Both the position numbers and the translations under genes were made by a program. From Streptomyces sp. NBC_00510 (GTDB lineage: Bacteria; Actinomycetota; Actinomycetes; Streptomycetales; Streptomycetaceae), in the NCBI GenBank assembly GCA_036013505.1, contig CP107851.1:9844001-9908000 (forward strand): a stretch of 64,000 nucleotides of DNA. The letters run 5' to 3'. Under the pieces are notes generated by a model. The model saw only the letters and a list, made by a program, of their open reading frames with translations, searched no databases and had not been told where the DNA came from. Every line of letters starts with the position of its first letter. The stretch's first letter is position 1. Positions 1 to 8,084 of this stretch are shown in pieces.

Positions 1-8
1 CAGCAAAT

Positions 9-28
9 TATGTATGTTGACCTACATA
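9..28. promoter_or_regulatory. inverted repeat upstream of the SDR gene
   Basis: TATGTA, eight bases, TACATA: a dyad in an AT-rich patch about 100 bp before the oxidoreductase start. It has the shape of an operator for a small dimeric repressor (PadR or TetR type). The regulator itself would lie left of the window. Assignment is inference. Confidence 0.4.
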
Positions 29-131
29 GTATCTGGTGTCGGGTGACCGGCAACCGCAGCCGATCGGCGACGTCTTTCGTCGCGTGCCGCCCACCACGGG
101 CCGCCCGCCAGTGAAAAGAGAGGTTCCATCC

Positions 132-902
132 ATGACTCGCGTACTCATCACCGGCGCGTCCCGGGGCATCGGGAAGGGCACCGCGATAGCGCTGCACGAA
201 CAAGGCCACGAGGTCATCGCCACGGCCCGCGACGTGTCCATGCTCGAAGACCTGCCGGTGGCACAGAAGTTGCCACTCGATGTCACCGACCAGGCCTCGG
301 TCGACCAGGCGCTGGCCAAGGCCGGCCACGTCGATGTCCTGCTCAGCAACGCCGGAGCGACGGTGCGAGCACCGCTCGAGACGATCCCGCTCGCCGCACT
401 GGGCGACCTGTTCGAGCTCAACACCTTCGGAGCCCTCCGCGTCGCGCAGGGCCTCCTGCCCCAGATGCGCCGGCGCGGGAGCGGGCAGCTGATCTTCATG
501 TCCAGCATCCAGGGCCGCCTCGTGATCCCGCTGATCGGCGCCTACAGCGCGACCAAGCACGCCCTGGAGGCCTTCGCCGAGGTCCTCGCCATCGAAACCG
601 GCCGCTTCGGTGTGTCCGTGCACGTCGTGCAGCCACCCGCAGTGACCTCCGGGGGCGCCGAGCGCGCCCAGGTCCACCTCGACGACAGCAACCCCTATCG
701 CCCCCTGCTGGACAAAATCGGCCCGTTCCGCGCGGCACCCGTCTCCGTCCAAGACGTCGCCGACGTCGTGACAGCAACGATCGCCGCGGGCGACAAGGCC
801 CCCTTCCGCATCCCCGTCGGCGAAAGCGCGAAGACCATCCTCAGCGCACGCAAGGCCGCACCCGACCACACGCCCTTCCTCGCCGCACACCTGGACTGGT
901 AG
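132..902 (+). CDS. SDR family NAD(P)-dependent oxidoreductase
   Basis: A 256-residue cytosolic short-chain dehydrogenase/reductase of normal length for the classical family. Visible are the nucleotide-binding TGASRGIG motif near residue 7, the structural NAG in LLSNAG, the catalytic Ser upstream of the active site, and YSATKHA, which supplies the catalytic Tyr and Lys. The ATG at 132 is preceded by GAAAAGAGAGG and places the Rossmann motif at the very N-terminus; the reading frame is open further upstream but without a better start. The substrate cannot be told from sequence. It is preceded by a dyad at 9-28 and followed by a stretch without genes. Confidence 0.93.
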   Translation: MTRVLITGASRGIGKGTAIALHEQGHEVIATARDVSMLEDLPVAQKLPLDVTDQASVDQALAKAGHVDVLLSNAGATVRAPLETIPLAALGDLFELNTFGALRVAQGLLPQMRRRGSGQLIFMSSIQGRLVIPLIGAYSATKHALEAFAEVLAIETGRFGVSVHVVQPPAVTSGGAERAQVHLDDSNPYRPLLDKIGPFRAAPVSVQDVADVVTATIAAGDKAPFRIPVGESAKTILSARKAAPDHTPFLAAHLDW

Positions 903-1092
903 CCGCGCCCCGACACATCACAGGCGCTCAAGCCGCGCCCCACGGAGCCCGACTCGACGCCACCGGCCCACCACCGGGGCACGGCACCCCTCGCTCCTCC
1001 CAGGCCCCACCGCGGGCGCCCCATGAGGCCAAGGGCCGCACCGGCAAGAGACCGAGCTGATCCCCGGGTCCCATCGCCCTCCACAGGCTTGG

Positions 1093-1372
1093 TTACTTTG
1101 GGCTGTAGTACAGCCGGAGGAAGTCTTCCATTGCCGCGTTGACGCCGTCGTGGTCGCCGGTGGCAAGCAGGTCGAGCAGCAGTCCGCGGACGGCGCCGAG
1201 TCCCAGCCTGGCACGGTTGCGGGCCAGGGCGGGGTCGGTCCCTGTGGCGATCTCGGCGGCCGCGAGTGGCTCCAGCCAGTCGTTGACGAGTCCGTCGAGG
1301 GCGGGGACGGCTACGCACCGGCCCCACAGTGCCTGTGCGCAGATCTCGAAGAAGAGCCGTTCCTGATTGGCA
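1093..1372 (-). pseudogene. C-terminal remnant of a TetR/AcrR family regulator
   Basis: The minus strand encodes LANQERLFFEICAQALWGR ... GLVNDWLEPLAAA ... LLLDLLATGDHDGVNAAMEDFL and a stop, which resembles the ligand-binding C-terminal domain of TetR regulators. No HTH domain precedes it; the sequence upstream belongs to another gene in another frame (1373-1795). It is therefore a fragment joined by deletion. Family call rests on overall pattern only. Confidence 0.55.
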
Positions 1373-1795
1373 AGCCGGGGGTCTGCCGTCCCGGTGGAAG
1401 CCCAGCTCCTGCAGCTCAGGCAGCGCCCGGACACGGAAACCTGCAGCGTGTTCGACCGCCTGCGCCACCTTCTGTAGCCGATCCTGCTGGCGCCTGTCCC
1501 GCGACTGCTTGCGCACCACCACACACGCCGCCGGATACTCGGCGATCCGCCGTAGCAACGCGGCATCGTCCACCCACAAGAACGCACCCAGCATCGCTGG
1601 CCCCAGACTGCGCGAACGGCGCTGCTGCTCCAGCTCACGACGGAATGTGTCAATCCCGCCGATGAGGCCAGCCAGTACATTCGTGCCGAACGGCACGTGC
1701 TGCCAGTCCTTCTGCAGGACTGCCTTCACGTTGAACTGATCGGGAAACGACAGACTCAAACTCCCCCTCGTGCCGCCCAGCTTTATGACGTGGCC
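1373..1795 (-). pseudogene. phospholipase D-like domain protein remnant
   Basis: In a frame different from the TetR tail, the minus strand reads HVIKLGGTRGSLSLSFPDQ ... FGTNVLAGLIGGIDTFRREL ... LGAFLWVDDAALLRRIAEY ... CVVVRKQ ... RALPELQELGF. This resembles an actinobacterial hypothetical protein with a PLD-like fold. The N-terminus has no clear start and the C-terminus is lost at the junction with the TetR fragment near 1373. Protein family recalled, not computed. Confidence 0.45.
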
Positions 1796-2171
1796 GGTCC
1801 CTGGCAGACGCCGCCCCCACCGCCAGTGTTGTGTCTCAGGACATCTATGGGATCGGCGGGGTGTCTCTCTGGTGGGCCGCAGACGAGTTGAGACAGCAGG
1901 GGCAGTGGTCTTGTGATCGTGTGCGCGCCTGCCCAGGCAGTGTCCCACCTTGCTTGAGACTGCTGCGGATGTGTTGAGAGGCCCGGGGGAGCCTACGAGA
2001 ATGACCCCGGCCGTGCGGCGGGGTGGTGACAGCGGCGTGGCGCTGCCCGGCGACCGGGAGGGTGCGATCGCGGGGCAGCGCCGAGTGGTGCTCGTCAGCC
2101 GATGGTGATTTTGTTTTTCCAGCCGACTCCGTCGGTGTTGGTGATGATGACGGTTCCGGCGCCGGGTAGCA
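1796..2171. other. stretch without an intact gene
   Basis: Mostly non-coding. The only hint of coding is on the minus strand from about 2183 down to a TGA at 2097, which reads VLPGAGTVIITNTDG then VGWKNKITIG and stops, like the extreme C-terminus of a secreted protein. It stops abruptly where the low-GC segment begins near 2172, marking a recombination junction. Confidence 0.4.
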
Positions 2172-2318
2172 CGGTTTTCGCACAACTGTATTGGTAAGCT
2201 CGCAAGTGCTGGGATAAAGAATGTAAGTTGGTCATTCGACTGGAATTCGAACAAAGCCGTACAGGGAAAGGCGAATGCCGAGCTCAAAAAGGCGATAGAT
2301 ATACTGTTCGCGAAATAG
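2172..2318 (+). pseudogene. C-terminal tail of a polymorphic-toxin-like protein
   Basis: Forty-eight codons open to a TAG at 2316 read SHNCIGKLASAGIKNV, then SWSFDWNSNKAVQGKANAEL and KKAIDILFAK. There is no start codon and GC is clearly lower than in the neighbours. The NC...L...AGIKNV pattern recalls the zinc-binding end of bacterial deaminase-fold toxins, but this is only suggestive. It sits 58 bp before a SUKH-4 immunity gene, the usual toxin-then-immunity order, so it is read as the leftover tip of the cognate toxin. Confidence 0.45.
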
Positions 2319-2376
2319 GTGTCGAGTCCTTTGGGGTCGCGGCGATTTAGGGGCGCGAGCCGGAATCGGGTTGGCA

Positions 2377-2811
2377 ATGGAATTTGAATTGACTGCAGTG
2401 GCTGGAGACGGCTTGGTGCTGGAGGTGCCGGCGGCCTTCTTTAGCTATGAGGCAAACGACCGATTGGAGCGACTCGGATCGACGGACGGAAACGTGTACT
2501 ACCAATTTTGGCGACTGCGCCACCATGTGGGTGTGTATCTGCAAAAAGGGTCCGGTCTTATCTTTGCGGGGGCGAGTCTGGATAATCTAGTCTTCGCAAA
2601 TTCCTCACTCCAGCATTTCAATGAGTGCGTGCAATGGATTGCCGACAGGTCTTTATTTTATATCGAAGAGTCGGAGATTGAGGAATGCGAAATGGCGGCC
2701 GAGAGTTTGGAAGAGATTGTTCGAGGTGTCGACCCTCCTGCAATTGCCGAGGGGACCTTTTGGAGTGATTTTATCTCCGATGTGTCCATCGGTGATTATC
2801 CTGGGAATTAG
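2377..2811 (+). CDS. SUKH-4 family immunity protein
   Basis: A 144-residue protein, the size of SUKH-superfamily immunity proteins, which bind and neutralise toxin domains in the producer. Indicative segments are FFSYEANDRLERLG, YYQFWRLRHHVGVYLQKGSG, LDNLVFANSSLQHFNECVQ and the acidic WIADRSLFYIEESEIEECE. The ATG at 2377 is chosen over an in-frame TTG two codons earlier. GC is lower than the rest of the window, a sign of recent transfer. The toxin remnant directly upstream supports the role; family assignment is by pattern. Confidence 0.65.
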   Translation: MEFELTAVAGDGLVLEVPAAFFSYEANDRLERLGSTDGNVYYQFWRLRHHVGVYLQKGSGLIFAGASLDNLVFANSSLQHFNECVQWIADRSLFYIEESEIEECEMAAESLEEIVRGVDPPAIAEGTFWSDFISDVSIGDYPGN

Positions 2812-3532
2812 AAGTTGCTGTGATTGAACTTGAATCATGCAACCGAGGTAGCAAAGGGCGACAGGGTGGGCGCGTTCTATTGGCTGCGGTAGACGGTGAG
2901 GTCGTCGCGTCGCGAACGCGCGGGTTTGACCTGACCGTTAGGGCCAAGTAATCGTCGCCGGTGTCTGAAGTCGAGAAGCGGGAGTCAGCCTGTTACGTGA
3001 GCCGGTTAGGCCATATTCTCAAAGCGGCGGTTGACGGCTACGCGGGGACGTGAAGAACTGCCAAGACCGCACGCTGGAGCGCCCAAGTTGCACACAGTGG
3101 GCGCTTGTTGTCGGAGAAGAGATTGGGCCGACCTGCCGCTTCTGCCATGACACGTGGAGTCCAGGGGATTTGGCTTCCGAGTACCTCTTGCGCACCCGCG
3201 AGGCATGGGTGGGCGACATTGCCGGGCCCCCAGAGTGCTCCCGGACGACTCTGCTCGTGTGGCCGAAGCGCCGAGTGAGTCAGCTGCGCTGCGCCGCCCT
3301 GAGCGCGGGGCAGGTTGGCTGCTGCGAGCAGGAGAAGCTCATCCTTGGCCGCGGCGCTGGTGTAGGTAGCGCGGTACAGCTGGACCAAAGCTGCTTTCGC
3401 CTTGCGCAACGCCTCGGCTGGCACCTGCAAGCCAGCAGGTGATACGGCACAGCCTAGGTGTATTGATCACGGGCGTTGTTGACACCGGTCCGGGCTTGAT
3501 CAAAGCGAAGACCTCCGGTGTGGTGGAGCTGT
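2812..3532. other. 720-bp stretch with no confident gene
   Basis: The minus strand is open from 3430 to 3038 and begins MQVPAEALRKAKAALVQLY then TAAAKDELLLLAAANLPRAQG-like helical sequence, which could be the start of a decayed gene, but the rest looks random and there is no homology I recognise. The right end abuts the CTAG target of the IS701-type element. Confidence 0.3.
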
Positions 3533-3536
3533 CTAG

Positions 3537-3560
3537 TACTCCAGCCGTAGATCGTGATCT
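3537..3560 (+). repeat. left outer terminal inverted repeat of the IS701-type element
   Basis: TACTCCAGCCGTAGATCGTG continues to position 3560 and matches the reverse complement of 6011-6034 almost perfectly. It directly follows CTAG. Confidence 0.75.
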
Positions 3561-3683
3561 TCAGTGGTGTCAGTCAGTCTGGGCCGGGATGGTTGGCATG
3601 TTCGTCGGGGCAAAGTCGACACCGTGCTCGCACACGTGCGGTCGGTGGCATGGGCCGACGTTCATTGCTTGCCACAGCTGGTA

Positions 3684-4610
3684 TCACTGGGTGTGTTGCC
3701 ACCAGTAGCGTCCTACGATGAGTTCCTCGAGTTCACGGAGTCTCGCGGCAGCCATCTGCGCAGAGGTATCAGGGTGTTCCAGCGCGGTGCGGAGGTCGGA
3801 AGCGAGGTAAGTCGCCTCGCGGACCTCGCATTCTGCTCGGAGAGTTTCCAGAGAGGTCGTCGTTGCGCGGGCGATGACGTCGAGTACGGTCTCCATGTGC
3901 GGCCCGCTGAAGCGGGCCAGGAAGAACCAGTCATCAACCGGTTCGCCGAAGCGAGCCCATTCGAAGTCCAGCAGGGCCGTCACGCTTTGGTCGCACGCGA
4001 GCCAGTTGTCCCAGTGACAGTCTGCGTGAACCGGGACAACTGCTCGTGCATGCAGCGGTGCCCGCTCCGCGATCGCCGTCAGGCCGTCGAGCAGACGGCG
4101 AGGTACGGTTTCGTGCTGGTCGAGGGCGGCGAGGCTCTCAACCTCGGCAAAGAGCGCGGCCCGGCTGGTGAACCCGCCGTGGTCGAGAGATTCTCTGAGT
4201 GTGCGTTCGACGTGGCCCGGGGGCATCCAGCTGTGCAGTGCGTTGAGCCGCTGGACTGCTTCCTCCGCCAAAAGGCGGGCGGTCACGCCGTCGATGCCGG
4301 GCATGCCCATACCGGGAGCCGTCCCCGGCACACGGGCGTAGCAGGCGTAGCGAACGTCTCGAGTCCCGAGGTGGTGAAGCCCGCTACCGAGCAGTGGGGC
4401 TGTCAGGCCGGCTGGCAGGTGGGGCGCAAGCGTGATCTCTCGGTTCAGTCGCGAGTGGCCGTCGGCATCGATGATCTTCACGACGACGTCCGAGCTGACA
4501 TACACGTGATGGGAGCTGCTCTCAGCGGTGGTCATGACGCCGGGGTCGCGCCCGAGGGTCGCTACCGCGATCGCGCGAGCGGCATCGTGGGCTTGCCGCA
4601 AGTCGGTCAT
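3684..4610 (-). CDS. aminoglycoside phosphotransferase-like (APH) kinase, IS cargo
   Basis: A 308-residue cytosolic protein of the APH/choline-kinase-like fold, which transfers phosphate from ATP to a hydroxyl of a small molecule. The catalytic loop HADCHWDNWL (Brenner-type HxDxxxxN) and the following metal-binding DFEWARFG are intact; N-terminal HHVYVSSDVVVKIID provides the nucleotide-binding Lys. The substrate (antibiotic or metabolite) cannot be told. It lies between two copies of an IS701-type terminus and opposite to the transposase, so it is likely mobile cargo. The ATG at 4610 is used; the gene starts right beside the inner terminus. Confidence 0.8.
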   Translation of the reverse strand: MTDLRQAHDAARAIAVATLGRDPGVMTTAESSSHHVYVSSDVVVKIIDADGHSRLNREITLAPHLPAGLTAPLLGSGLHHLGTRDVRYACYARVPGTAPGMGMPGIDGVTARLLAEEAVQRLNALHSWMPPGHVERTLRESLDHGGFTSRAALFAEVESLAALDQHETVPRRLLDGLTAIAERAPLHARAVVPVHADCHWDNWLACDQSVTALLDFEWARFGEPVDDWFFLARFSGPHMETVLDVIARATTTSLETLRAECEVREATYLASDLRTALEHPDTSAQMAAARLRELEELIVGRYWWQHTQ

Positions 4611-4612
4611 CA

Positions 4613-4640
4613 GTACTCCAGCCGTTGACGGTGATCTTGC
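4613..4640 (+). repeat. inner IS701-type terminus copy
   Basis: TACTCCAGCCGTTGACGGTG matches the element's left terminus with a few mismatches but has CATCAG rather than CTAG before it. Probably the original left end of the transposase unit, bypassed when the cargo was acquired. Confidence 0.6.
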
Positions 4641-4750
4641 TGGTGGGCTCGACTAACGGCGGTGGCGCCACCATTGATCATCGGTGCGTGAAGACTGAAG
4701 ATCAAGCGGTTGTCGCGGGTCACAGCGTAGTGCCCGCCCGTTGGCGGGGG

Positions 4751-6010
4751 ATGTTCGATCAGCTGATGGGCCGCATCGCGGGCCGGTTCGTGCGCGTCGA
4801 ACCACGTCGCCGTGCAACGGCCCTGGTGCTCGGCCTGCTGTCCGACTTGCCGAGGAAGAACTGTTGGACCCTGGCTGAGCATGCGGGCGACGCCACGCCG
4901 GACGGCATGCAGCACCTGCTGCACCGCGCGAAGTGGAACGCCGATTCCGTCCGCGACGACGTGCGGGCCTACGTGGTTGAGCACCTCGCCGACGACCAGG
5001 CAGTGCTCGTGGTTGACGAGACCGGAGACCTGAAGAAGGGAACCGCGACCGTCGGCGTGCAGCGCCAGTACACCGGCACCGCCGGCCGGATCGAGAACGC
5101 CCAGGTCGCCGTCTACCTGGCCTACTCCGCAGCGCGCGGTCATGCCGCGATTGACCGGGCCCTGTACGTGCCGCGCTCGTGGACCGACAACCCCGAGCGA
5201 TGCCGCACCGCCGGAATCCCCGGCGACCTGGCCTTCGCGACCAAGCCCCAACTCGCAGCCAAGATGATCGACCGGGCGCTGAAGGCGGGCACGCCCGCAC
5301 GCTGGGTCGCCGGAGATGAGGTCTACGGGGACAACCCGCACCTACAGGCGGCACTGGAGGCCCGTCCGATCGGCTATGTCTTGGCGGTTTCCAGCACCCA
5401 CCGAGTGACCACACGCGCGGGCAGGTTTCCAGTGAAGGACCTGGTCACGCGCATCCCGAAGCGGGCGTGGCAGCGATTGTCCGCCGGAGCGGGCGCGAAG
5501 GGCGTGCGGTTCTACGACTGGGCAGTCTTCGATACCGAGGGCCCGGCCGGGCGGCCCGGGCACTGGTGGATGCTGGTCCGTCGCAACCAGCGAAGCGGCG
5601 AGCTCGCCTTCTACCGCTGCTTCTCACCGCACCCCGTTTCGCTGTTCGAGCTCGTGCGCGTAGCTGGACGGCGCTGGACGATCGAGGAGACCTTCCAGGC
5701 CGGCAAGGGTCTGGCCGGCCTGGACGAGCACCAGGTCCGCCGCTGGAACTCCTGGCACCGCTGGGTCACCCTCGCCATGCTCGCCCACGCTTTCCTCGCC
5801 GTCGTCCGAGCTGACGAGCACGGCAAGCACCCCGGACCAACCACCCTAATCCCCCTCACCTGCAACGAGATCCAGCGCCTGTTCACCACGCTCGTGGCCC
5901 GGACCGTCCACGACGTGACTCACCGGCTGAGCTGGTCCCATTGGCGACGTCGCCATCAAGCCCGCGCCCACGCGAGTCATTACCGACGACAAGCTGCGAA
6001 TCAGGCATGA
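4751..6010 (+). CDS. IS701 family transposase
   Basis: A 419-residue DDE transposase with the superfamily-endonuclease fold. Typical segments are LPRKNCWTLAEHAGDATPDG, the catalytic VVDETGDLKKG, QRQYTGTAGRIENAQV, VAGDEVYGDNPHLQAALE and RWTIEETFQAGKGLAGLDEH. Several in-frame starts exist further upstream (for example GTG 4688); the ATG at 4751 begins the conserved MFDQLMGRIAGRF. Complete and probably functional. It is the only transposase between the outer repeats at 3537 and 6034. Confidence 0.88.
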   Translation: MFDQLMGRIAGRFVRVEPRRRATALVLGLLSDLPRKNCWTLAEHAGDATPDGMQHLLHRAKWNADSVRDDVRAYVVEHLADDQAVLVVDETGDLKKGTATVGVQRQYTGTAGRIENAQVAVYLAYSAARGHAAIDRALYVPRSWTDNPERCRTAGIPGDLAFATKPQLAAKMIDRALKAGTPARWVAGDEVYGDNPHLQAALEARPIGYVLAVSSTHRVTTRAGRFPVKDLVTRIPKRAWQRLSAGAGAKGVRFYDWAVFDTEGPAGRPGHWWMLVRRNQRSGELAFYRCFSPHPVSLFELVRVAGRRWTIEETFQAGKGLAGLDEHQVRRWNSWHRWVTLAMLAHAFLAVVRADEHGKHPGPTTLIPLTCNEIQRLFTTLVARTVHDVTHRLSWSHWRRRHQARAHASHYRRQAANQA

Positions 6011-6034
6011 ACATCACGATCTACGGCTGGAGTA
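6011..6034 (-). repeat. right terminal inverted repeat of the IS701-type element
   Basis: Reverse complement of the left outer repeat; immediately followed by CTAG, which also forms the left junction of the IS481 element. Confidence 0.75.
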
Positions 6035-6038
6035 CTAG

Positions 6039-7020
6039 GACTGCACCACACGGAGGTCTTCGTGTCCCACCGCAACGCCCGGCTGACCGTTCACGGCAGG
6101 CGGCTGCTGGTCGAACGTGTCTGCGCAGGTCGCCCTGTCGCGCATGTGGCCGCCGAAATGGACATCTCCCGCGCCACAGCCCACAAATGGGTCCGCCGCC
6201 GCCGCCGGCGAGCCGAGGGCGAGGCAGGCCTTGCCGACCGCTCCAGCCGGCCCCGCACCACACCACATCGAACCCCGGCGGCCGTCGAGGCCCGGGTCTG
6301 CCGGCTCCGCCAGACCCACAAACTCGGCCCCGCACGTCTCGGCCCGATCCTGGGCCTGCCCGCCTCCACCGTCCACCGGATCCTCACCCGCCACGGCCTG
6401 AACCGGCTGGCCCACCTGGACCGGCCCACCGGCCAGGTCATCCGCCGCTACGAACGCGACCGCCCAGGCGAACTGATCCACATCGACGTCAAGAAGCTCG
6501 GCCGGATCCCCGACGGCGGCGGCCACAAGGTCCTCGGCCGCCAGGCCGCCCGCCCCCGGCGCGGCAGCATGGGCTTCGACTACGTCCACTCCGCCATCGA
6601 CGACCACAGCCGTCTCGCCTACAGCGAGATCCACGCAGACGAGAAGGCCGCCACCTGCGCAGGCTTTCTACGCCGGGCCGCGGCGTTCTTCGCAGCCTCG
6701 GGCATCGACCGCATCGAGCGGGTCCTGACCGACAACGCCTGGCCCTACCGCAAGAGCTTCGCCTGGCAGCACGCCCTTGCCGACCTTGGTGCGACAGGCA
6801 AGCTCACCCGCGCCTACCGGCCGCAGACCAACGGCAAGGTCGAACGCTTCAACCGCACCCTGCTCGACGAATGGGCCTACCTACGGCCCTACACCAGCAA
6901 CACCGAACGGACCGAAGCCCTGACAGACTTCCTCCACACCTACAACCACCACCGCTGCCACACCGCACTCGGCGGCCACCCACCCATCACCCGCGTGAAC
7001 AACGCTCCGGGTCAATACAG
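6039..7020 (+). mobile_element. IS481 family insertion sequence
   Basis: A 982-bp unit between CTAG at 6035-6038 and CTAG at 7021-7024. It holds one transposase gene whose TAG stop is supplied by the right CTAG. Terminal repeats are weak (TGCACCACAC versus TGTATTGACC). The left CTAG is shared with the IS701-type element, so one has inserted at the edge of the other. Confidence 0.65.
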
Positions 7021-7024
7021 CTAG
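6062..7024 (+). CDS. IS481 family transposase
   Basis: 320 residues starting at GTG 6062 behind GGAGG. N-terminal HTH (VAAEMDISRATAHKWVRRRR) is followed by an integrase core: DDE residues in ELIHIDVKKLG, RVLTDNAWPYR and NGKVERFNRTL, ending HCHTALGGHPPITRVNNAPG. Complete. Its last 27 codons recur as a remnant at 16758-16842. The stop codon lies in the CTAG junction, a known trick of some elements that complete their gene from the target. Confidence 0.92.
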   Translation: MSHRNARLTVHGRRLLVERVCAGRPVAHVAAEMDISRATAHKWVRRRRRRAEGEAGLADRSSRPRTTPHRTPAAVEARVCRLRQTHKLGPARLGPILGLPASTVHRILTRHGLNRLAHLDRPTGQVIRRYERDRPGELIHIDVKKLGRIPDGGGHKVLGRQAARPRRGSMGFDYVHSAIDDHSRLAYSEIHADEKAATCAGFLRRAAAFFAASGIDRIERVLTDNAWPYRKSFAWQHALADLGATGKLTRAYRPQTNGKVERFNRTLLDEWAYLRPYTSNTERTEALTDFLHTYNHHRCHTALGGHPPITRVNNAPGQYS

Positions 7025-7025
7025 C

Positions 7026-8034
7026 ATGCACGCCGAGTTCGCCCGCCGCATCCTGCCTTACGCCCGCGCCGCCTGGGCCGACCTGCAGCACCCCGACACC
7101 GGCGCGGTCCGCTTTGAACACGATCATTGCCTGAAAATCTGGGCCCTGTGCGACCCGAAACTCCCCACCGACTTCGTGCTCCTGGACGAAGCCCAGGACA
7201 CCAACCCCGTCCTGGAACAGGTGCTGCTCAACCAGCGCGGCCATGCCCAATTGGTCATGGTGGGGGATTCCGCGCAGGCCATCTACGGCTGGCGTGGCGC
7301 GAAGGACGTCATGACCGGCTTCGACGGCATCTCCCTGTCGCTGACGCAGTCTTTTCGTTTCGGTCCCATCCTCGCGCTGGAGGCCAACCGGTGGCTGGCG
7401 ATCGCCGACGCCCCGATCCGCCTGGAGGGCAGCCGAGCGATCCCCACCGAGGGTCGGAAAGGTGGCCCGGCCGGACGCGGTGCTGTGCCGCAGGAACATC
7501 GGTGCCATGGCCCAGATTTTGCGCTTCCTCGCCAAGGGCCGCAGAGTGGCGCTGGTCGGGGGAGGCCAGGCCCTGCGCGCTCTGGCGCTGGCCGCCCGGG
7601 ACTTGCAGGACGGACGCCGCACCTGCCACCCCGAGCTGGTGCTGTTCACCTCCTGGGGCCAACTGCACGACTACGCCGAGCGCGACCCCGCCGGCAGTGA
7701 CCTGCAGCCCCTGGTCGACCTCGTCGACCACCACGGCACCGATGCCGTCCTGGCCGCGGTCAACCGCCTCGTCCGCGAGCAGGACGCGCAGGTGACGATC
7801 TCCACCGCGCACAAATCCAAGGGCCGCGAATGGCCCCAGGTCGAGATCGCCGACGACTTCTACCCACCCAAAGACAGCGACGAGATCGACGAGCACGGAA
7901 ACCCCCTGCCCGGCCCGATCGACGACGCCGACGCCGACGCCCGCCTCGCCTACGTCGCCGTCACCCGCGCACGCATCCGCCTTGACCTCGGCGGCCTGGA
8001 ATGGATCAACAATCACCCCGACGGCAACCCCTAG
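7026..8034 (+). pseudogene. UvrD-like DNA helicase, N-terminally truncated and frameshifted
   Basis: Begins in mid-gene at HAEFARRILPYARAAWADLQ right after the IS481 CTAG. Helicase motif II is FVLLDEAQDTNP, motif III VGDSAQAIYGWRGA, then a shift of frame near 7455 (after GSRAIPTEG), continuing in another frame with VLCRRNIGAMAQILRFLAKG, ISTAHKSKGREWPQVEIADD and YVAVTRARIRLDL, the SF1 motifs V/VI. Walker A and the N-terminus are missing. A homologous N-side piece ending at the same place lies at 48361-48666. Confidence 0.85.
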
Positions 8035-8084
8035 CAGGTGGCCGACTAACGTCACGCCCTCGAACTGCACGCCCACCCGGTCGG

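Larger units (their letters stand above)
3533..6038. mobile_element. IS701-type element carrying an APH-like gene, with CTAG target duplications
   Basis: CTAG at 3533-3536 and at 6035-6038 bracket TACTCCAGCCGTAGATCGTG (left) and its reverse complement (right); the outer repeats differ at about one of 24 positions. A third, more diverged copy of the terminus lies at 4613-4640 between the cargo gene and the transposase and lacks CTAG. So the outer pair, not the inner one, looks like the functional ends. The element holds the phosphotransferase (minus) and the transposase (plus). IS701-family elements typically target YTAR, matching CTAG. Confidence 0.7.

Noticed and set aside
695-2377. 560-codon open frame on the minus strand
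   Set aside because: Only part of it (about 1373-1795) reads like protein; the rest overlaps the SDR gene and is Arg/Pro-rich shadow sequence.
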